From: JACCZH01 sp963729445
GTDB lineage: Bacteria > Chloroflexota > Chloroflexia > Thermomicrobiales > CFX8
Reading direction: 5' to 3'
Length of the DNA stretch: 64,000 bases
Assembly: GCA_963729445.1 (NCBI GenBank)
Contig: CAVSNU010000005.1
Location: 1,116,001-1,180,000, forward strand
In this document: positions 41,935 to 52,208 of the stretch, piece after piece
Layout: each line of letters begins with the position of its first letter
Numbering within the stretch: the stretch's first letter is position 1
Notes under the pieces: generated by a model
Told to the model about the DNA's origin: nothing
Seen by the model: the letters and a program-made list of their open reading frames with translations, nothing else
Databases searched by the model: none
Made by a program: the position numbers and the translations under genes

Positions 41935-44900
41935 TCATTCACCTCGTTGTACGGTCTCTGGGATCCGGTACGGCAAGCGCACCATGAAGGTTGTGCCCTT
42001 CCCCAGCTCGCTGGAAACGTCGATCTCGCCGCCGTGGGAATCAACGATGCGCTTGGTGATGTAGAGGCCGACGCCGAGGCCGTTGGTCATGTGATGGGGT
42101 TGGGTGTGCAGCCGGCTGTAGCGGTTGAACAGCTGCGAGAGCTGGTCGGCCGGGATGCCGATGCCCCGGTCCGCAACCGAGACGGTGACGCAATGTTCGT
42201 GGGGTCGCAGCGTGACCTCCACCGGTCCGCCGTCCGGACTGTAATTGACGGCGTTGGTGAGCAGGTTGGTGAAGACCTGGGTCAGGCGGTCGCGGTCCCA
42301 GAGACCGACGATTGACGTCCCATCACCCTTAACGCTGATCTGATGCAGGTCGGTCTCACGACCGATATCGGCGGCGATCTGGGTAACCAGCGGCACAATA
42401 TCCATCTCACTTGGCCGAATGACAAGCTGGTCAGTGTCGACCCTGGCAACGTCAAGGAGCTGATTGATGAGTCGCTCCATACGGTCGCTCTGCTCGCGCA
42501 GGGCGGTGAGCGCGCGGGGTTGCGTCGCGCCGGCCGATTCGATCTGGCGCGCCAGCATCTGGCCGTAGCCCTTGATCGTGGTGAGCGGCGTGCGCAGCTC
42601 GTGGGTCACGATGGTGAAGAACTCGTCCTTGAGCTGGTCGAGCTCCACCAGGCTGGTGATATCGGTAGAGACGGCGACCGCGCCAATGATCTCATTTCCG
42701 GCGTCTCTGACAGGCGCGCCACTCGTCCGGCGATAGACGTCACGGCCAAAGTGGTGATCGAACTGGATGTAATCGTCTTGCAGGGTTTCGCCCCGCAGGG
42801 CACGGTTCAGGGGGTTCTCTTCGATAGGGATGCGCTGGCCGCTGGTCTCACGCCACAAGCCTCGCTCCGTGATAGTACGGATGTCCTCAAGCTCGGCCAG
42901 CGAATCGACTCCGTAGGACGCCAGCGCGCCATGGTTCGCCAGGGTGATCTTGCCGTCCGGATCGCAGACAAGGACCGCGTCGGCGATTGCGCCAACGGTC
43001 GCTTCCAGCTCCGCGGCGTGGGTGGCGGCCACCTGGACCAGATTCTCGATGCGCCGGCGGGTGTTGACCTGCTCGGTGACATCGGTGGCGAGGAGCAGGA
43101 GATCCCCGGTCGTCGCGCGACTTTGCAGCGGGACGATGGTGCCGCTCCAGTAGCGCCGGCCGGAGCGTACGTCGTCGGCGGTCAACTCATTGAAGCGCCT
43201 GGTCTCGCCGTCCTCGGACGCCGCATCCAGCAGGCCGATCAGCTCACGCGCTGGATGACTGCGGTTGGATCTCCGGACCGATCCTCCGATCGACGTCTTT
43301 TGTCGCGCACCGATGATGCGGGTCAAGAACTCACCTGCAGAGTCGTTGGTCATGGTAATGCGATAGTCCGTGGCCGGCCCCTCGCGCGGGAAGCGCTCGA
43401 ACACGATCAAACTGGCTGGCAGCCGGTCGACGACCTCGGCCAGGAAGGCTTGCTGTTCCGTGCGCTGTTGGTAGAGCTTGGCGTTATGAATTGTCAGCGC
43501 ACACTGGGCCGCGATCATCTCCAGAAACGAGATCTCCGAGTCACTGAATGTATAGGTTCCCGGACGCCCGTACCCGAGGGTTCCTAACAATTCGTTACGA
43601 GCGATGAGCGGCACGATGATCGCGCTTCCGGTCCGATCGTCGTCGCTGAGTGGGGGGCGCAACTCGTGAGGCAACTCCTCGAAATCCGGCACAGCGACAG
43701 TCAGGCGTAGCCGGGCAGCCAGCGCCGAGAGTGACGAGCCTTCGAGATCGAGTGGCGTTGAATTCTTCCATGCCGCGGGCAGGTTCCATCCGGCGGCACG
43801 TCGCAGCATATGTTGATCGGGATCGTAGAGCATCAGCGATATAAAGGTCGGCTCGATGCTTTCGGCAATGCGCTCGACAACGGTGTCGACGACGGTGTCG
43901 ACGTCTAGCTCCGAGCTGGCGAGGTGCTGGGAGATCGTCTGAAAGGCGGCTGCCTGACGCTCGCGATGGACCTGGCTGGTAATGTCGCGATAGAGCAGGA
44001 GGGCGCCTTCGGGCCGCCCGTCACTATCAACGACCGGGCTGGCGGTGACGGAGAGAAAGGCGCGATTGCCGTCCGGCCGCAGGATCGAGATCTCGGCTTC
44101 GCGTACCGGGTCACCGGCCAGGGTACCCGTTCCCGGCAATCTGTCAGCCGGGAAGTCCTGCCCGTCGTGCGTTGCGAACTGGAAGATCTCGGCGATCTCG
44201 GTTGTGTGTGCGCGGGCCGGAATCTTCCCGCCAAACATGTTCTCGACGGCACGGTTCGCTCTGATTACGCGCTGATCGGTATTGAGCAAGATAATGCCGT
44301 CGGAAATGGTCTCAATCAGCGCGTCGATCTCGGCCAGTCTCTGCGTGCTAGCGCGCTCGGTCTCCGAATACTGGCGCGCGTTGTTGATTGCCCGGCTGAC
44401 CTGATCGGCAACGGCGCTTACGAAGGGCACGTCGCTGCGGGTGAACTGGCGCGGCGCGTCGGCGCCTGGCACGGGCACCTCTGGAAACTGCTCGAAGAGG
44501 ACTAACGCGCCGCTCACTCCATCGTTGTCGTGCAGCGGCGTAGCGATCAGCGATCCCGGGCCAATGGTGTCGTGCCAGACCTGGTTCAGAAGCGGCTCGT
44601 TCATGGAGTCGGCCACCACGATCGGTTCGTCGGTCTTGACCACCTGCACCGCGATCGCGACATCGCGATCGATGTGGAGCTGGTTGTTTAGAATGCGGTC
44701 GCGGGCGACTTTGGGCAGATGGGGTGCCCAGAGTGCCATGAAATGGAGAACCCCGGACTGGCGATTGTAGCCAACGATGAACGCCCCGGAACAGTCAGAG
44801 CCCTGGGCAGAGTGGCGGCAAGCCTGTTCCAGCACGGTATCCAGATCGAGTGACGCGGAAGCAGCCTTGGTGATCTGGAGGAGTGCGCGGAGCTCCCGTA

Positions 44901-45030
44901 CCTCGCGGTCGGGCTGGCTGCTGGAATATGGGCGGGTCGCGACGCGATTCCCGTCTCCAGATCGCCGTTCTTTGCCGGCAGGATCGACGTTGTCGGGTTG
45001 CTTGGACGATCTACGCGAAGTCTCAGTCAT
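41935..45030 (-). CDS. Multi-domain sensor histidine kinase (GAF/PAS)
   Basis: A 1031-residue soluble kinase. The order is GAF (65-220), PAS (235-345), GAF (365-525), a PAS-like region (535-650), PAS (670-785), HisKA (790-860) and HATPase (895-1020). The phospho-acceptor is in VTHELRTPLTTIKGYG near residue 810. The N box is NLLTNAVNYSPDGG, and the G boxes are DRGIGIP and GLGVGLYI. No transmembrane helices are visible, so it senses cytoplasmic or diffusible signals. No cognate response regulator is adjacent. Confidence 0.9.
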   Translation of the reverse strand: MTETSRRSSKQPDNVDPAGKERRSGDGNRVATRPYSSSQPDREVRELRALLQITKAASASLDLDTVLEQACRHSAQGSDCSGAFIVGYNRQSGVLHFMALWAPHLPKVARDRILNNQLHIDRDVAIAVQVVKTDEPIVVADSMNEPLLNQVWHDTIGPGSLIATPLHDNDGVSGALVLFEQFPEVPVPGADAPRQFTRSDVPFVSAVADQVSRAINNARQYSETERASTQRLAEIDALIETISDGIILLNTDQRVIRANRAVENMFGGKIPARAHTTEIAEIFQFATHDGQDFPADRLPGTGTLAGDPVREAEISILRPDGNRAFLSVTASPVVDSDGRPEGALLLYRDITSQVHRERQAAAFQTISQHLASSELDVDTVVDTVVERIAESIEPTFISLMLYDPDQHMLRRAAGWNLPAAWKNSTPLDLEGSSLSALAARLRLTVAVPDFEELPHELRPPLSDDDRTGSAIIVPLIARNELLGTLGYGRPGTYTFSDSEISFLEMIAAQCALTIHNAKLYQQRTEQQAFLAEVVDRLPASLIVFERFPREGPATDYRITMTNDSAGEFLTRIIGARQKTSIGGSVRRSNRSHPARELIGLLDAASEDGETRRFNELTADDVRSGRRYWSGTIVPLQSRATTGDLLLLATDVTEQVNTRRRIENLVQVAATHAAELEATVGAIADAVLVCDPDGKITLANHGALASYGVDSLAELEDIRTITERGLWRETSGQRIPIEENPLNRALRGETLQDDYIQFDHHFGRDVYRRTSGAPVRDAGNEIIGAVAVSTDITSLVELDQLKDEFFTIVTHELRTPLTTIKGYGQMLARQIESAGATQPRALTALREQSDRMERLINQLLDVARVDTDQLVIRPSEMDIVPLVTQIAADIGRETDLHQISVKGDGTSIVGLWDRDRLTQVFTNLLTNAVNYSPDGGPVEVTLRPHEHCVTVSVADRGIGIPADQLSQLFNRYSRLHTQPHHMTNGLGVGLYITKRIVDSHGGEIDVSSELGKGTTFMVRLPYRIPETVQRGE

Positions 45031-45111
45031 GGCCCTCGATCGTATCTTCGCTCCGGATTCTCACGCACCTCTGGAGTATAGCGATCGATGCTGAGCATTG
45101 CTGATGTGTCA

Positions 45112-45825
45112 CTAAAGGATAGGCGGCAATTCTTCGTTCTTGTGATTCTCGTTGCGTTCCTGGTCCTTGTCGGCCAGGTACGCCATACAGCGCTGATAGG
45201 TTGCGTCGTCAATCAGGCGATTGGCGAGGTAATAATTCAACATCGTCTTCAAGCGCAGAATGGGCGTGACGCGCACGCCGTGCTCGTGCAGCCGGTCGAT
45301 ACCACCTTGCTCGCGATCAATCAGCACGATCGCGTCCCGAACTCTCATCTCGACGCGCTCGAGTTGCCTGGCCGTCGTCAGAATCGAGGTTCCGCCGGTC
45401 ATCAGGTCGTCGACGATCAGGGCGGATTGACCGGCTACGATTCGGCCCTCAACCTCTAGATTGTCGTCGTCCATGACCCCCGAAGACGGCCGCAGGTAAA
45501 TGAGCGGCGTATCGCTTTCAAGGGCGTACGCGGTCGCAACGTGGAGTCCGCCCATCGGCACGCCGGCAACGGCTGCGAAGCTCGCGATCCTCGGTCGCCT
45601 ACGGCTGTGGTCGGCGCGGATCTCGGCGTGGATCAGACGGGCGATGCGGCGGAGCATGGCCGGCTCGCTAATGAGCACTCGTGGATTGATGTAGACCGGC
45701 GACGTCCCGGCGGCTCCCGCAAGATCAAACGATCCAAACTGGATGCCACCGAGATCAAAGAGCACCTGTGCCAGATCCAGGTTCGTGTCGGTCCCAAACA
45801 GCACGCTGCCGACCCTTCCCACCAC
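45112..45825 (-). CDS. Orotate phosphoribosyltransferase-like protein
   Basis: A 237-residue type I phosphoribosyltransferase. The PRPP-binding motif is SALIVDDLMTGGTSIL near residue 133. The N-terminal half (LFDLGGIQFGSFDLAGAAGTSPVYINPR in two pieces) resembles PyrE-like proteins that act on orotate. The C-terminal 35 residues are an extra charged tail. No other pyrimidine genes are adjacent, so it may be a PyrE paralogue. GTG start. Confidence 0.82.
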   Translation of the reverse strand: MVGRVGSVLFGTDTNLDLAQVLFDLGGIQFGSFDLAGAAGTSPVYINPRVLISEPAMLRRIARLIHAEIRADHSRRRPRIASFAAVAGVPMGGLHVATAYALESDTPLIYLRPSSGVMDDDNLEVEGRIVAGQSALIVDDLMTGGTSILTTARQLERVEMRVRDAIVLIDREQGGIDRLHEHGVRVTPILRLKTMLNYYLANRLIDDATYQRCMAYLADKDQERNENHKNEELPPIL

Positions 45826-45928
45826 GTTTCCGTTCGCGCCGTATCCCCAGATCGCGGCGCGAGATAATGGTTTACGACAATATCATACTGTTGCTTAATA
45901 GCGCTATTTCACCAGAGAATTGCAGCCT

Positions 45929-46963
45929 TTAGCTGTCTCTCCCGTCCCGTTCACCGGCCGTCAGGCCCCACTCGTCGGCAATCTGCGTGAGCACCCGCCT
46001 GCGATCCTCGAGATTCGGCAGGGGAGTGGTGATCATGACCTCGTCGGCCTGGGCCTGCGCCGCAAACTCCTGAACCTGGCGCGTAACTGTCTGCGCGTCG
46101 CCGGCGAACACGCTCGGCGGTCTCGTTCTCAGACGTTCGAGGGCGGCTGGAGAGAGCGCCGTCTCCCGGGCCTGCTCGTGGGTGGGCATCTGATACGGCT
46201 CGCCGGCCAGCAGCGCGGCGTAGCCGATGTTGACGATGTGACGTAGCTCCTCGACCTCCTCTGGTGTGTCGCCGACGATGACGCTAACTGCCAGGATCGA
46301 GTGCGGCGTCTGCCGGTACTCAGACGGCGTGAACCGCTCCCGGTAGGCACGCATGACCGGAACGGCCTGCTCGCGATTGATGTGGGCCGCGAAGGAGAAG
46401 CCGAGACCGGTGTTGGCCGCGAATCGGCCGCTGTACTCACTCGAGCCCAGGAGCCAGATCGGCGGCAGGGAGACGTCAGCCGGCGTCACCTTTATCGACT
46501 GAAAGGGATGTCCTTCCGGAAACTGGTTCCTGTCCAGCGCCAGAAGCTCTCCCAGCAGTGCCGGGTACTGATCGCCGGTCATCGCTGCTTCGGAACGCCG
46601 CAGCGCGTAGGCTGTGAGTGTATCGGTGCCAGGCGCTCGTCCCAGGCCGAGATCGATACGGCCGGGGTGCAGCGCCTCGAGCAGCCGGAACGCCTCGGCA
46701 ACCCGCAGCGGAGGGTGGTTGGGCAACATGACGCCACCGCTGCCGACGCGAATTGTCTCGGTATGGTTGGCAACGTGCGCGATCATGATTTCGGGGGAGC
46801 CGCTGGCTAACCCGATCGTATTGTGATGTTCGGCGAACCAGTAACGCGTGTATCCAAGCCTCTCCGCCAGTTGAGCGAGCTCGGTCGAGTTTTGCAGGGC
46901 GATGGTGGATGTTGACCCTGACTCAATCTGCGTGAGGTCGAGGAATGAGAGTGGTATATCCAC
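45929..46963 (-). CDS. LLM-class flavin-dependent oxidoreductase
   Basis: A 344-residue bacterial-luciferase-fold protein. Motifs include YTRYWFAEHHNTIGLASGSPEI near residue 38, VGSGGVMLPNHPPLRVAEAFRLLEALHPGRIDLGLGRAPG (two pieces, residues 72-112) and the GSSEYSGRFA segment. This matches the MsnO8/'luciferase-like, group 1' monooxygenases that use FMN. AAAGGATG precedes the GTG start. Substrate unknown. Confidence 0.87.
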   Translation of the reverse strand: MDIPLSFLDLTQIESGSTSTIALQNSTELAQLAERLGYTRYWFAEHHNTIGLASGSPEIMIAHVANHTETIRVGSGGVMLPNHPPLRVAEAFRLLEALHPGRIDLGLGRAPGTDTLTAYALRRSEAAMTGDQYPALLGELLALDRNQFPEGHPFQSIKVTPADVSLPPIWLLGSSEYSGRFAANTGLGFSFAAHINREQAVPVMRAYRERFTPSEYRQTPHSILAVSVIVGDTPEEVEELRHIVNIGYAALLAGEPYQMPTHEQARETALSPAALERLRTRPPSVFAGDAQTVTRQVQEFAAQAQADEVMITTPLPNLEDRRRVLTQIADEWGLTAGERDGRDS

Positions 46964-47146
46964 GGTGACATCCTTTGGTTAGCAGCTCGGGATTCAATGA
47001 CGGCACGCAAACGCTGGATCTCAGACGAAAGCGCAGTCGCTTCGCTCATCATCCATGATGTACGAAGCACAATTCACCCCTGTACATCACCGCTAGTCTA
47101 ACCTGTTGGCCGGTGGTCCGAGGTGAGGGAACATGCCATCTTGCCA

Positions 47147-47617
47147 CTATGCATCCTCAGCCTCGCCCGCCGCGGATTCTTGACGTAATCTCCGCTGATG
47201 TCTCTTCTCTCGACTGATGGCTTTCACCTGAATGTAGGCGACCGCACCGCCAGCGAGGGCAGTGATCGTCATCAGTTGTAACCCCCAGCCTACGCTCGCG
47301 TTGAGGTTACTCTGTTCAATGGTGGTGCGGACGTTCAGCCAGGCGTTTACCCCCACCAGGCTGGCCAACAGGAACGCGATCATCATGCTGATGTAGCGCG
47401 CATGCGAGCGATTGTGGCGGATGACTTCAAGCAGGGTAATGGCGCCGGCGAACACTCCAAGAAAGAGGGTCATCTGTCCGTCGCCGGAAATGCCGTTGAT
47501 CGTCTCGACGAATATCCTGGCCCAGGGGCCGAGCGAGCCAATGATGACGCCGGTAGCGCAGATCCCAAGCAGGATCGGAACGCGGTTGCGCGAGGCGGAT
47601 TGCAGTACGTTGTCCAT
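47147..47617 (-). CDS. Hypothetical four-span membrane protein
   Basis: A 156-residue protein with hydrophobic spans at about 14-32, 48-64, 76-95 and 112-132, and a basic/acidic C-terminal tail. The first loop has GPWARIF, reminiscent of small actinobacterial membrane proteins. No functional family recognised. GGAG precedes the ATG. Confidence 0.75.
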   Translation of the reverse strand: MDNVLQSASRNRVPILLGICATGVIIGSLGPWARIFVETINGISGDGQMTLFLGVFAGAITLLEVIRHNRSHARYISMMIAFLLASLVGVNAWLNVRTTIEQSNLNASVGWGLQLMTITALAGGAVAYIQVKAISREKRHQRRLRQESAAGEAEDA

Positions 47618-47740
47618 TTACTACTCCATGTGGAAACATGAGGTGGCCGCTGATTGTTGCTTATCCACAGCGAGCCAACTGGTCCGGTGCAACTGAATTG
47701 TCTCAGATAGTCGCACACCGGTCCCTCCAACGCGCGCTTC

Positions 47741-48220
47741 CTACGAGGAGTTGCTCGCAGTCTGCTCTTGCCGGCGTGCGTAATGTTCCAGGTTCACCAG
47801 CTCGTCGGCATACAGCTGCTCGAGCAGCTTTGGAGCGAACCTGCGCTCGATCCAGCCCTGTACTCCGCCCGCCGGCGTCCACTCTGTGCAGATATACACG
47901 CGGCAGGCTTCGCCCTCGGGAACGACTTCGAAGGTCGTCACGCTGTCCGATTTCAGGGCTTCCTCCTCAAGGATGCGACCAGGGTTTGGCTCGACGATCT
48001 GAGCCCGGATGCTGCGTTTCCGGCCTCCCAGTCTGAGATCAAAGCGGATGAACGTGCCGCCCCCGAGGCCTCCCCTCTCCACCTCAAAATTCGAGAAGGC
48101 CGGCGGCAAGAAGTGCGGATGATGTTCACGATAATCTGCGATTAAACGGTACACTGCCGGAGCTGACGCCTGGATGCGGCGCTCGGCCTCAACGCGAATC
48201 TTTACGGCGCTCTTTCCCAT
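47741..48220 (-). CDS. SRPBCC-family (START-like) protein
   Basis: A 159-residue protein with the polyketide cyclase/lipid-transport fold: VEAERRIQASAPAVYRLIADYREH at the N-terminus is the classical first strand and helix. The C-terminal helix includes WIERRFAPKLLEQLYADELVNLE. Such proteins bind hydrophobic ligands; the ligand is unknown. CAGGAG precedes the ATG. Confidence 0.86.
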   Translation of the reverse strand: MGKSAVKIRVEAERRIQASAPAVYRLIADYREHHPHFLPPAFSNFEVERGGLGGGTFIRFDLRLGGRKRSIRAQIVEPNPGRILEEEALKSDSVTTFEVVPEGEACRVYICTEWTPAGGVQGWIERRFAPKLLEQLYADELVNLEHYARRQEQTASNSS

Positions 48221-48398
48221 GACCGGCTCCTGTACTAGAACCGTTGAGGCAGGTTCTGATCGCGTGGCGCGCCCGGTACGAACGCCGGTGTTTCTGGATC
48301 GAGGCGGCGACCGGGTATACGGCCTCTACCCGTGCGCGCGCTCGTATGCTTGAGGCAGCACGTATTATGCCGCCTGGTGCGGAGATTGAAACGAATCT

Positions 48399-49755
48399 AT
48401 GAACTATCAGCAAGCGATTGAATACATTATCGACCGGGATGGCTACGAACGAGGCTTCGTTGCGAACCCCTTCCTCGGAGATGATGTGGTGGCGCTGGGA
48501 TTGAAGCGCACGGCGGGGTTGTTAGAGCAGCTCGCCCGGCCGGATCAACGCTACCGGATTGCCCATGTCGGCGGAACCAAGGGCAAGGGCTCGACCTGCG
48601 CGATGATTGTCGCCATCGCCCGGGCCGGTGGGCAGAAGACCGGACTCTACGCCACTCCGCACCTGCATAGTTTTCGCGAGCGGATCATGCTGGATGGCGA
48701 ACCGATCTCTGAGGAGGGCTTCGCCAGGGTTGCGGTAGAAGTGGCAGCGGCCAGTCAGCGCCTCGAGGCCGAGCACCCCGAGCTCGGCACACCGACCGCG
48801 TTTGAGATCGTGACCACCATGGCGCTGCTAGCTTTCGCGCAGGCGGAAGTCGATCTTGCCGTCGTGGAAGTCGGTATGGGAGGAAGACTCGACGCGACCA
48901 ATGTGGTGACGCCGGATGTCGCGGCGATCAGCAGCATCTCGCTCGATCACACCGCTATACCTGGGCGATACGTTGTCCAAGATCGCGATGGAGAAGGGCG
49001 GCATCATCAAGGCCGGCTGTCCCGTCGCCGTTGGTCCACAGCCGGACGAAGCGCTACGGATGTTGGAGAGCATCGCCGCAGAGCGAGGCGCACCTCTGTC
49101 GGCCGCGGGGCGAGACTGGGTGACCGGGGGTGATTCCCATGCGCCACGACTGTCCGGACCCTGGGGCGATTGGGGTGACATACGTCTCTCTCTGGAAGGT
49201 AGACACCAGGTTGAGAACGCCGGTTTGGCGCTGATGGTGTCGTGGCTGCTGAATCCGGAGATTGCCGGTGACGAGCGTCTGGTCCGGGACGCGCTGGGGA
49301 CGGTCAGCTGGCCGGGGCGCTTTGAGCTTGCCGCGCGTCGTCCGGATGTCTATGTCGACGGTGCACACAATGTCGATTCCATCACCCGTCTCGTCGAGAC
49401 ACTTGCGGGCGTCGTAGGAGATCGGAAACTGGTCGTCATCTTTGGGGCGGCGCGTGACAAGGACGTCGCCGGCATGTTGTCTGAGATCGCCCGGCTGCAC
49501 GGGACGCTCATCGCAACGGAATCGCACAATCCACGAGCGGCAGAGCCTGAGACGCTCGTCGAGTTGGCGAGTGAATCGGGACTACAGGCGCAGACGGCCG
49601 GCGATGTTGGCGAGGCCCTGGGCCTGGCGAGGTCGCTTGCCGGCCCTGACGGAGTGGTCTGCGTCACCGGCTCGCTCTACGTCGTCGCCGAAGCGCGTGA
49701 AGCCCTCGGCCTGGCGCGAACACCCGCGTTCGAACGCGCATTACTGTATCGATAA
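48399..49755 (+). pseudogene. folC: Folylpolyglutamate/dihydrofolate synthase with a frameshift
   Basis: The first frame from ATG 48399 has the P-loop GGTKGKGST near residue 60 and VEVGMGGRLDATNVV near residue 155. It leaves the family just after SLDHTA at about 48957. The family sequence resumes one frame later as YLGDTLSKIAMEKGGIIKAG and runs to 49755, including DGAHNVDS. One extra base around 48955-48965 (in GCTATACCTGGG) explains it. Joined, the protein is about 450 residues, normal for FolC. FolC adds glutamate to folates and is usually essential, so a sequencing error or a second genomic copy is likely. Confidence 0.87.
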
Positions 49756-49928
49756 TCAGTAGTCGACAGGGGGCGTGTTTTCCATTAACCTATCGCGTGT
49801 GCACCCGCTACGCGGCAACGATGCTGAATGAGTTTAGACCGCAAGGCTGTTTGCCGGTATCCGGGGCATTCCATGGTTGGGGTGGCATCGATCTGCACGC
49901 TGCAAACATCATGAAGTGGGGGTGACCG

Positions 49929-51374
49929 GTGAGCCAGCGTACTGCGCGTTTGGTCGAGGCGGGTGGGTTCCTCGATAACCAGTTCAAGCTCCGCGAGCTA
50001 GGCACGACAGTTCGAACCGAGATTCTGGCCGGCCTGACAACCTTCGTTGTCATGTCGTACATCATCTTCGTGAATCCCAATATCCTGTCAATACCAGGCC
50101 CCAACGATCCGGGATTGGCGGTTTCGGCCACGACAACCGCCACCTGTCTCGTGGCCGGCGTCATGTCGATCATCATGGGTCTCTATACCAACCGTGCCTT
50201 CGCACTGGCGCCCGGGCTCGGTCTGAACGCGATCGTGGCTTTCACGCTGGTGGGACAAGAGGGCCTGACCTACCCTCAAGCGATGGGGGTGATCGTCGCC
50301 GAGGGCATTCTGATTACGATCCTTGTGCTGGTCGGCGTACGCAAGTATGTGATGGATGCCGTGCCGCTGGAGCTCAAAAAGGGCATCGCGGTCGGCATTG
50401 GCCTGTTTATTCTCTTTATCGGACTCGTGAACGGCGGCATTGTCTCGACCGGCGAAGGCACAGTGGTGGCGCTGACCGACCTGCGCGGCGCGCCGGTGCT
50501 CGTAACCGTGTTTGGACTGTTCCTCACCATCGCCCTGATGGCCATCGGCCAGCGTGCCGCGATCCTGATCGGTATCGTTGGCGCAACAATTTTCGCGATC
50601 ATCGTCGAGGCAATTGGCGACACGGGCCAGTTCCTTCCCGGCCAGGCAGTGGTTCCGGATGCTGTTGCGCGGACGCCCGATTTCAGCGTCATCGGGGACT
50701 TCTCGTTCGGCTTTTTTGCCGAGATGGGCTTGAGTGTCGCAATCCTGACAGTTCTGGTCATCATGCTGGCCGACTTCTTCGACACGATGGGCACCCTCGT
50801 CGGCGTAGGGAGCCAGGCCGGTTATCTGAACGAGCGGGGCGAATTGCCGGACGCTCAGAAGCCACTGCTGGTTGATTCGCTCGGTGCGGTTGCCGGTGGT
50901 GCCGCCAGCTCGTCCTCGGCGACAACCTACGTCGAGTCAGCTGCCGGCGTCGCCCAGGGTGGACGGTCTGGACTGGTGGCCGTCACGGTCGGTGTGATGT
51001 TCCTGCTGGCGATGCCATTCTCTCCACTGGTCGAGATCGTGCCGACATCGGCCACAGCGGCGGCGTTGATCATCGTGGGCTGGATGATGACGAGCGTGCT
51101 TTCTGAACGGGAAGAGGTACTTGCTGACGGCCGCCGGGTGCGGACCAGCGGGGTGGATTTCAGCAACATCGAAGTCGGCTTACCGGTACTGGTGACGATG
51201 ATGATGATGCCGCTCACCTTCAACATCACCAACGGCATCGGCGCCGGCTTCATCGTCTGGACTGCCATCAAGATCTTCCGGGGCAAGTTCTCTGACATTC
51301 ATCCTGCCATGTACGCCATTAGCCTGGCCTTCATTATCTACTTCCTGCGTTCGTATCTGGGAGTTGATGCATAG
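49929..51374 (+). CDS. NCS2/AzgA-family purine permease
   Basis: A 481-residue membrane transporter with 12-14 hydrophobic spans. Family motifs are LAPGLGLNAIVAFTLVGQ near residue 95, DFFDTMGTLVGVGSQAGYL near residue 280 and TYVESAAGVAQGGRSGLVAV near residue 335. AzgA-type proteins take up adenine, guanine or hypoxanthine by proton symport. GTG start with GGGGGTG upstream. No purine riboswitch was recognised in the 173 bases before it. Confidence 0.92.
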   Translation: MSQRTARLVEAGGFLDNQFKLRELGTTVRTEILAGLTTFVVMSYIIFVNPNILSIPGPNDPGLAVSATTTATCLVAGVMSIIMGLYTNRAFALAPGLGLNAIVAFTLVGQEGLTYPQAMGVIVAEGILITILVLVGVRKYVMDAVPLELKKGIAVGIGLFILFIGLVNGGIVSTGEGTVVALTDLRGAPVLVTVFGLFLTIALMAIGQRAAILIGIVGATIFAIIVEAIGDTGQFLPGQAVVPDAVARTPDFSVIGDFSFGFFAEMGLSVAILTVLVIMLADFFDTMGTLVGVGSQAGYLNERGELPDAQKPLLVDSLGAVAGGAASSSSATTYVESAAGVAQGGRSGLVAVTVGVMFLLAMPFSPLVEIVPTSATAAALIIVGWMMTSVLSEREEVLADGRRVRTSGVDFSNIEVGLPVLVTMMMMPLTFNITNGIGAGFIVWTAIKIFRGKFSDIHPAMYAISLAFIIYFLRSYLGVDA

Positions 51375-51382
51375 GACGGGAT

Positions 51383-52204
51383 GTGCCCTTGGTAAACCGT
51401 GAGCAGGACGTCAGACCTCCCGGCGTCAGCGAGACACAGGCGATCTGGGATGAAAAGGCAACGTTCTGGGACGCCCGGATGGGCGAGGGCAATGCATTTC
51501 AGCGTGTGCTCGTCGGCCCCGCCTCCGAACGTCTGCTCCGCGTGGAGCCTGGACAACGCATACTGGACGTGGCCTGTGGAAACGGCGTGTTCTCCCGCCG
51601 GCTAGCCCAGCTTGGTGCATGGGTAGTCGCGGCCGACTTCAGCCAGACGTTCCTGGATCTCGCCCGTGCCAGGGAGGCCGAACACCACGATCGCATCGAG
51701 TACCGCCTGGTGGACGCCACCGACGAGTCCCAGCTACTGGCGCTCGGAGCCGGATCATTCGATGCAGTCGTGTGCAACATGGCGCTGATGGACATGCCGG
51801 TTATCGATCCGCTCATGCGCGCGGTCGCACAGCTTCTGAGACCGGCTGGTTGTTTCGTGTTCTCGGTGCAGCACCCTGCCTTCAATAGCAACAGCGTCCA
51901 GCTGGGCATGGAAGAGGAGGACCGGGACGGGGAGCTCGTCGAGACGAGGTACGTGCGTGTGCACGACTATCTCCACGTAACGCCCGGCAAAGGTGCGGGT
52001 ATGCCGGGTGAACCCGCGCCGCACTGGTATTTCCACCGGCCGCTGAGCGAGCTCTTCCAGGCGGGCTTCCGGGCCGGGTTGGTGTTGGATGGGATCGAGG
52101 AGCCTGCGTTTAGCGCGGAAGACGCGAGCAGTGTCCCGCTTTCGTGGGCGAATTTCACCCACATCCCGCCGGTGCTCGTCGCGCGTATGCGGCCAGCCGG
52201 CTAG
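51383..52204 (+). CDS. Class I SAM-dependent methyltransferase
   Basis: A 273-residue methyltransferase. SAM motif I is ILDVACGNGVFSRRLA near residue 60, followed by an acidic loop (VAADFSQTFLDLAR) and motif IV FDAVVCNMALMDMP near residue 130. The C-terminal region, with FSVQHPAF and HRPLSELFQAGF, matches small-molecule methyltransferases. It starts at GTG 51383, 8 bases after the permease stop, and so is probably co-transcribed. Substrate unknown. Confidence 0.87.
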   Translation: MPLVNREQDVRPPGVSETQAIWDEKATFWDARMGEGNAFQRVLVGPASERLLRVEPGQRILDVACGNGVFSRRLAQLGAWVVAADFSQTFLDLARAREAEHHDRIEYRLVDATDESQLLALGAGSFDAVVCNMALMDMPVIDPLMRAVAQLLRPAGCFVFSVQHPAFNSNSVQLGMEEEDRDGELVETRYVRVHDYLHVTPGKGAGMPGEPAPHWYFHRPLSELFQAGFRAGLVLDGIEEPAFSAEDASSVPLSWANFTHIPPVLVARMRPAG

Positions 52205-52208
52205 GGCG

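Noticed and set aside
42343..43587. Long open frame (414 codons) on the plus strand inside the histidine kinase gene
   Set aside because: It is the opposite-strand shadow of a GC-rich coding region. The minus-strand frame has complete GAF, PAS, HisKA and HATPase motifs; the plus frame has none and is rich in Arg, Gly and Val.
49756..49928. Purine riboswitch before the AzgA-type permease
   Set aside because: I could not find the conserved loop sequences and three-stem pattern of purine or related riboswitches in this stretch.
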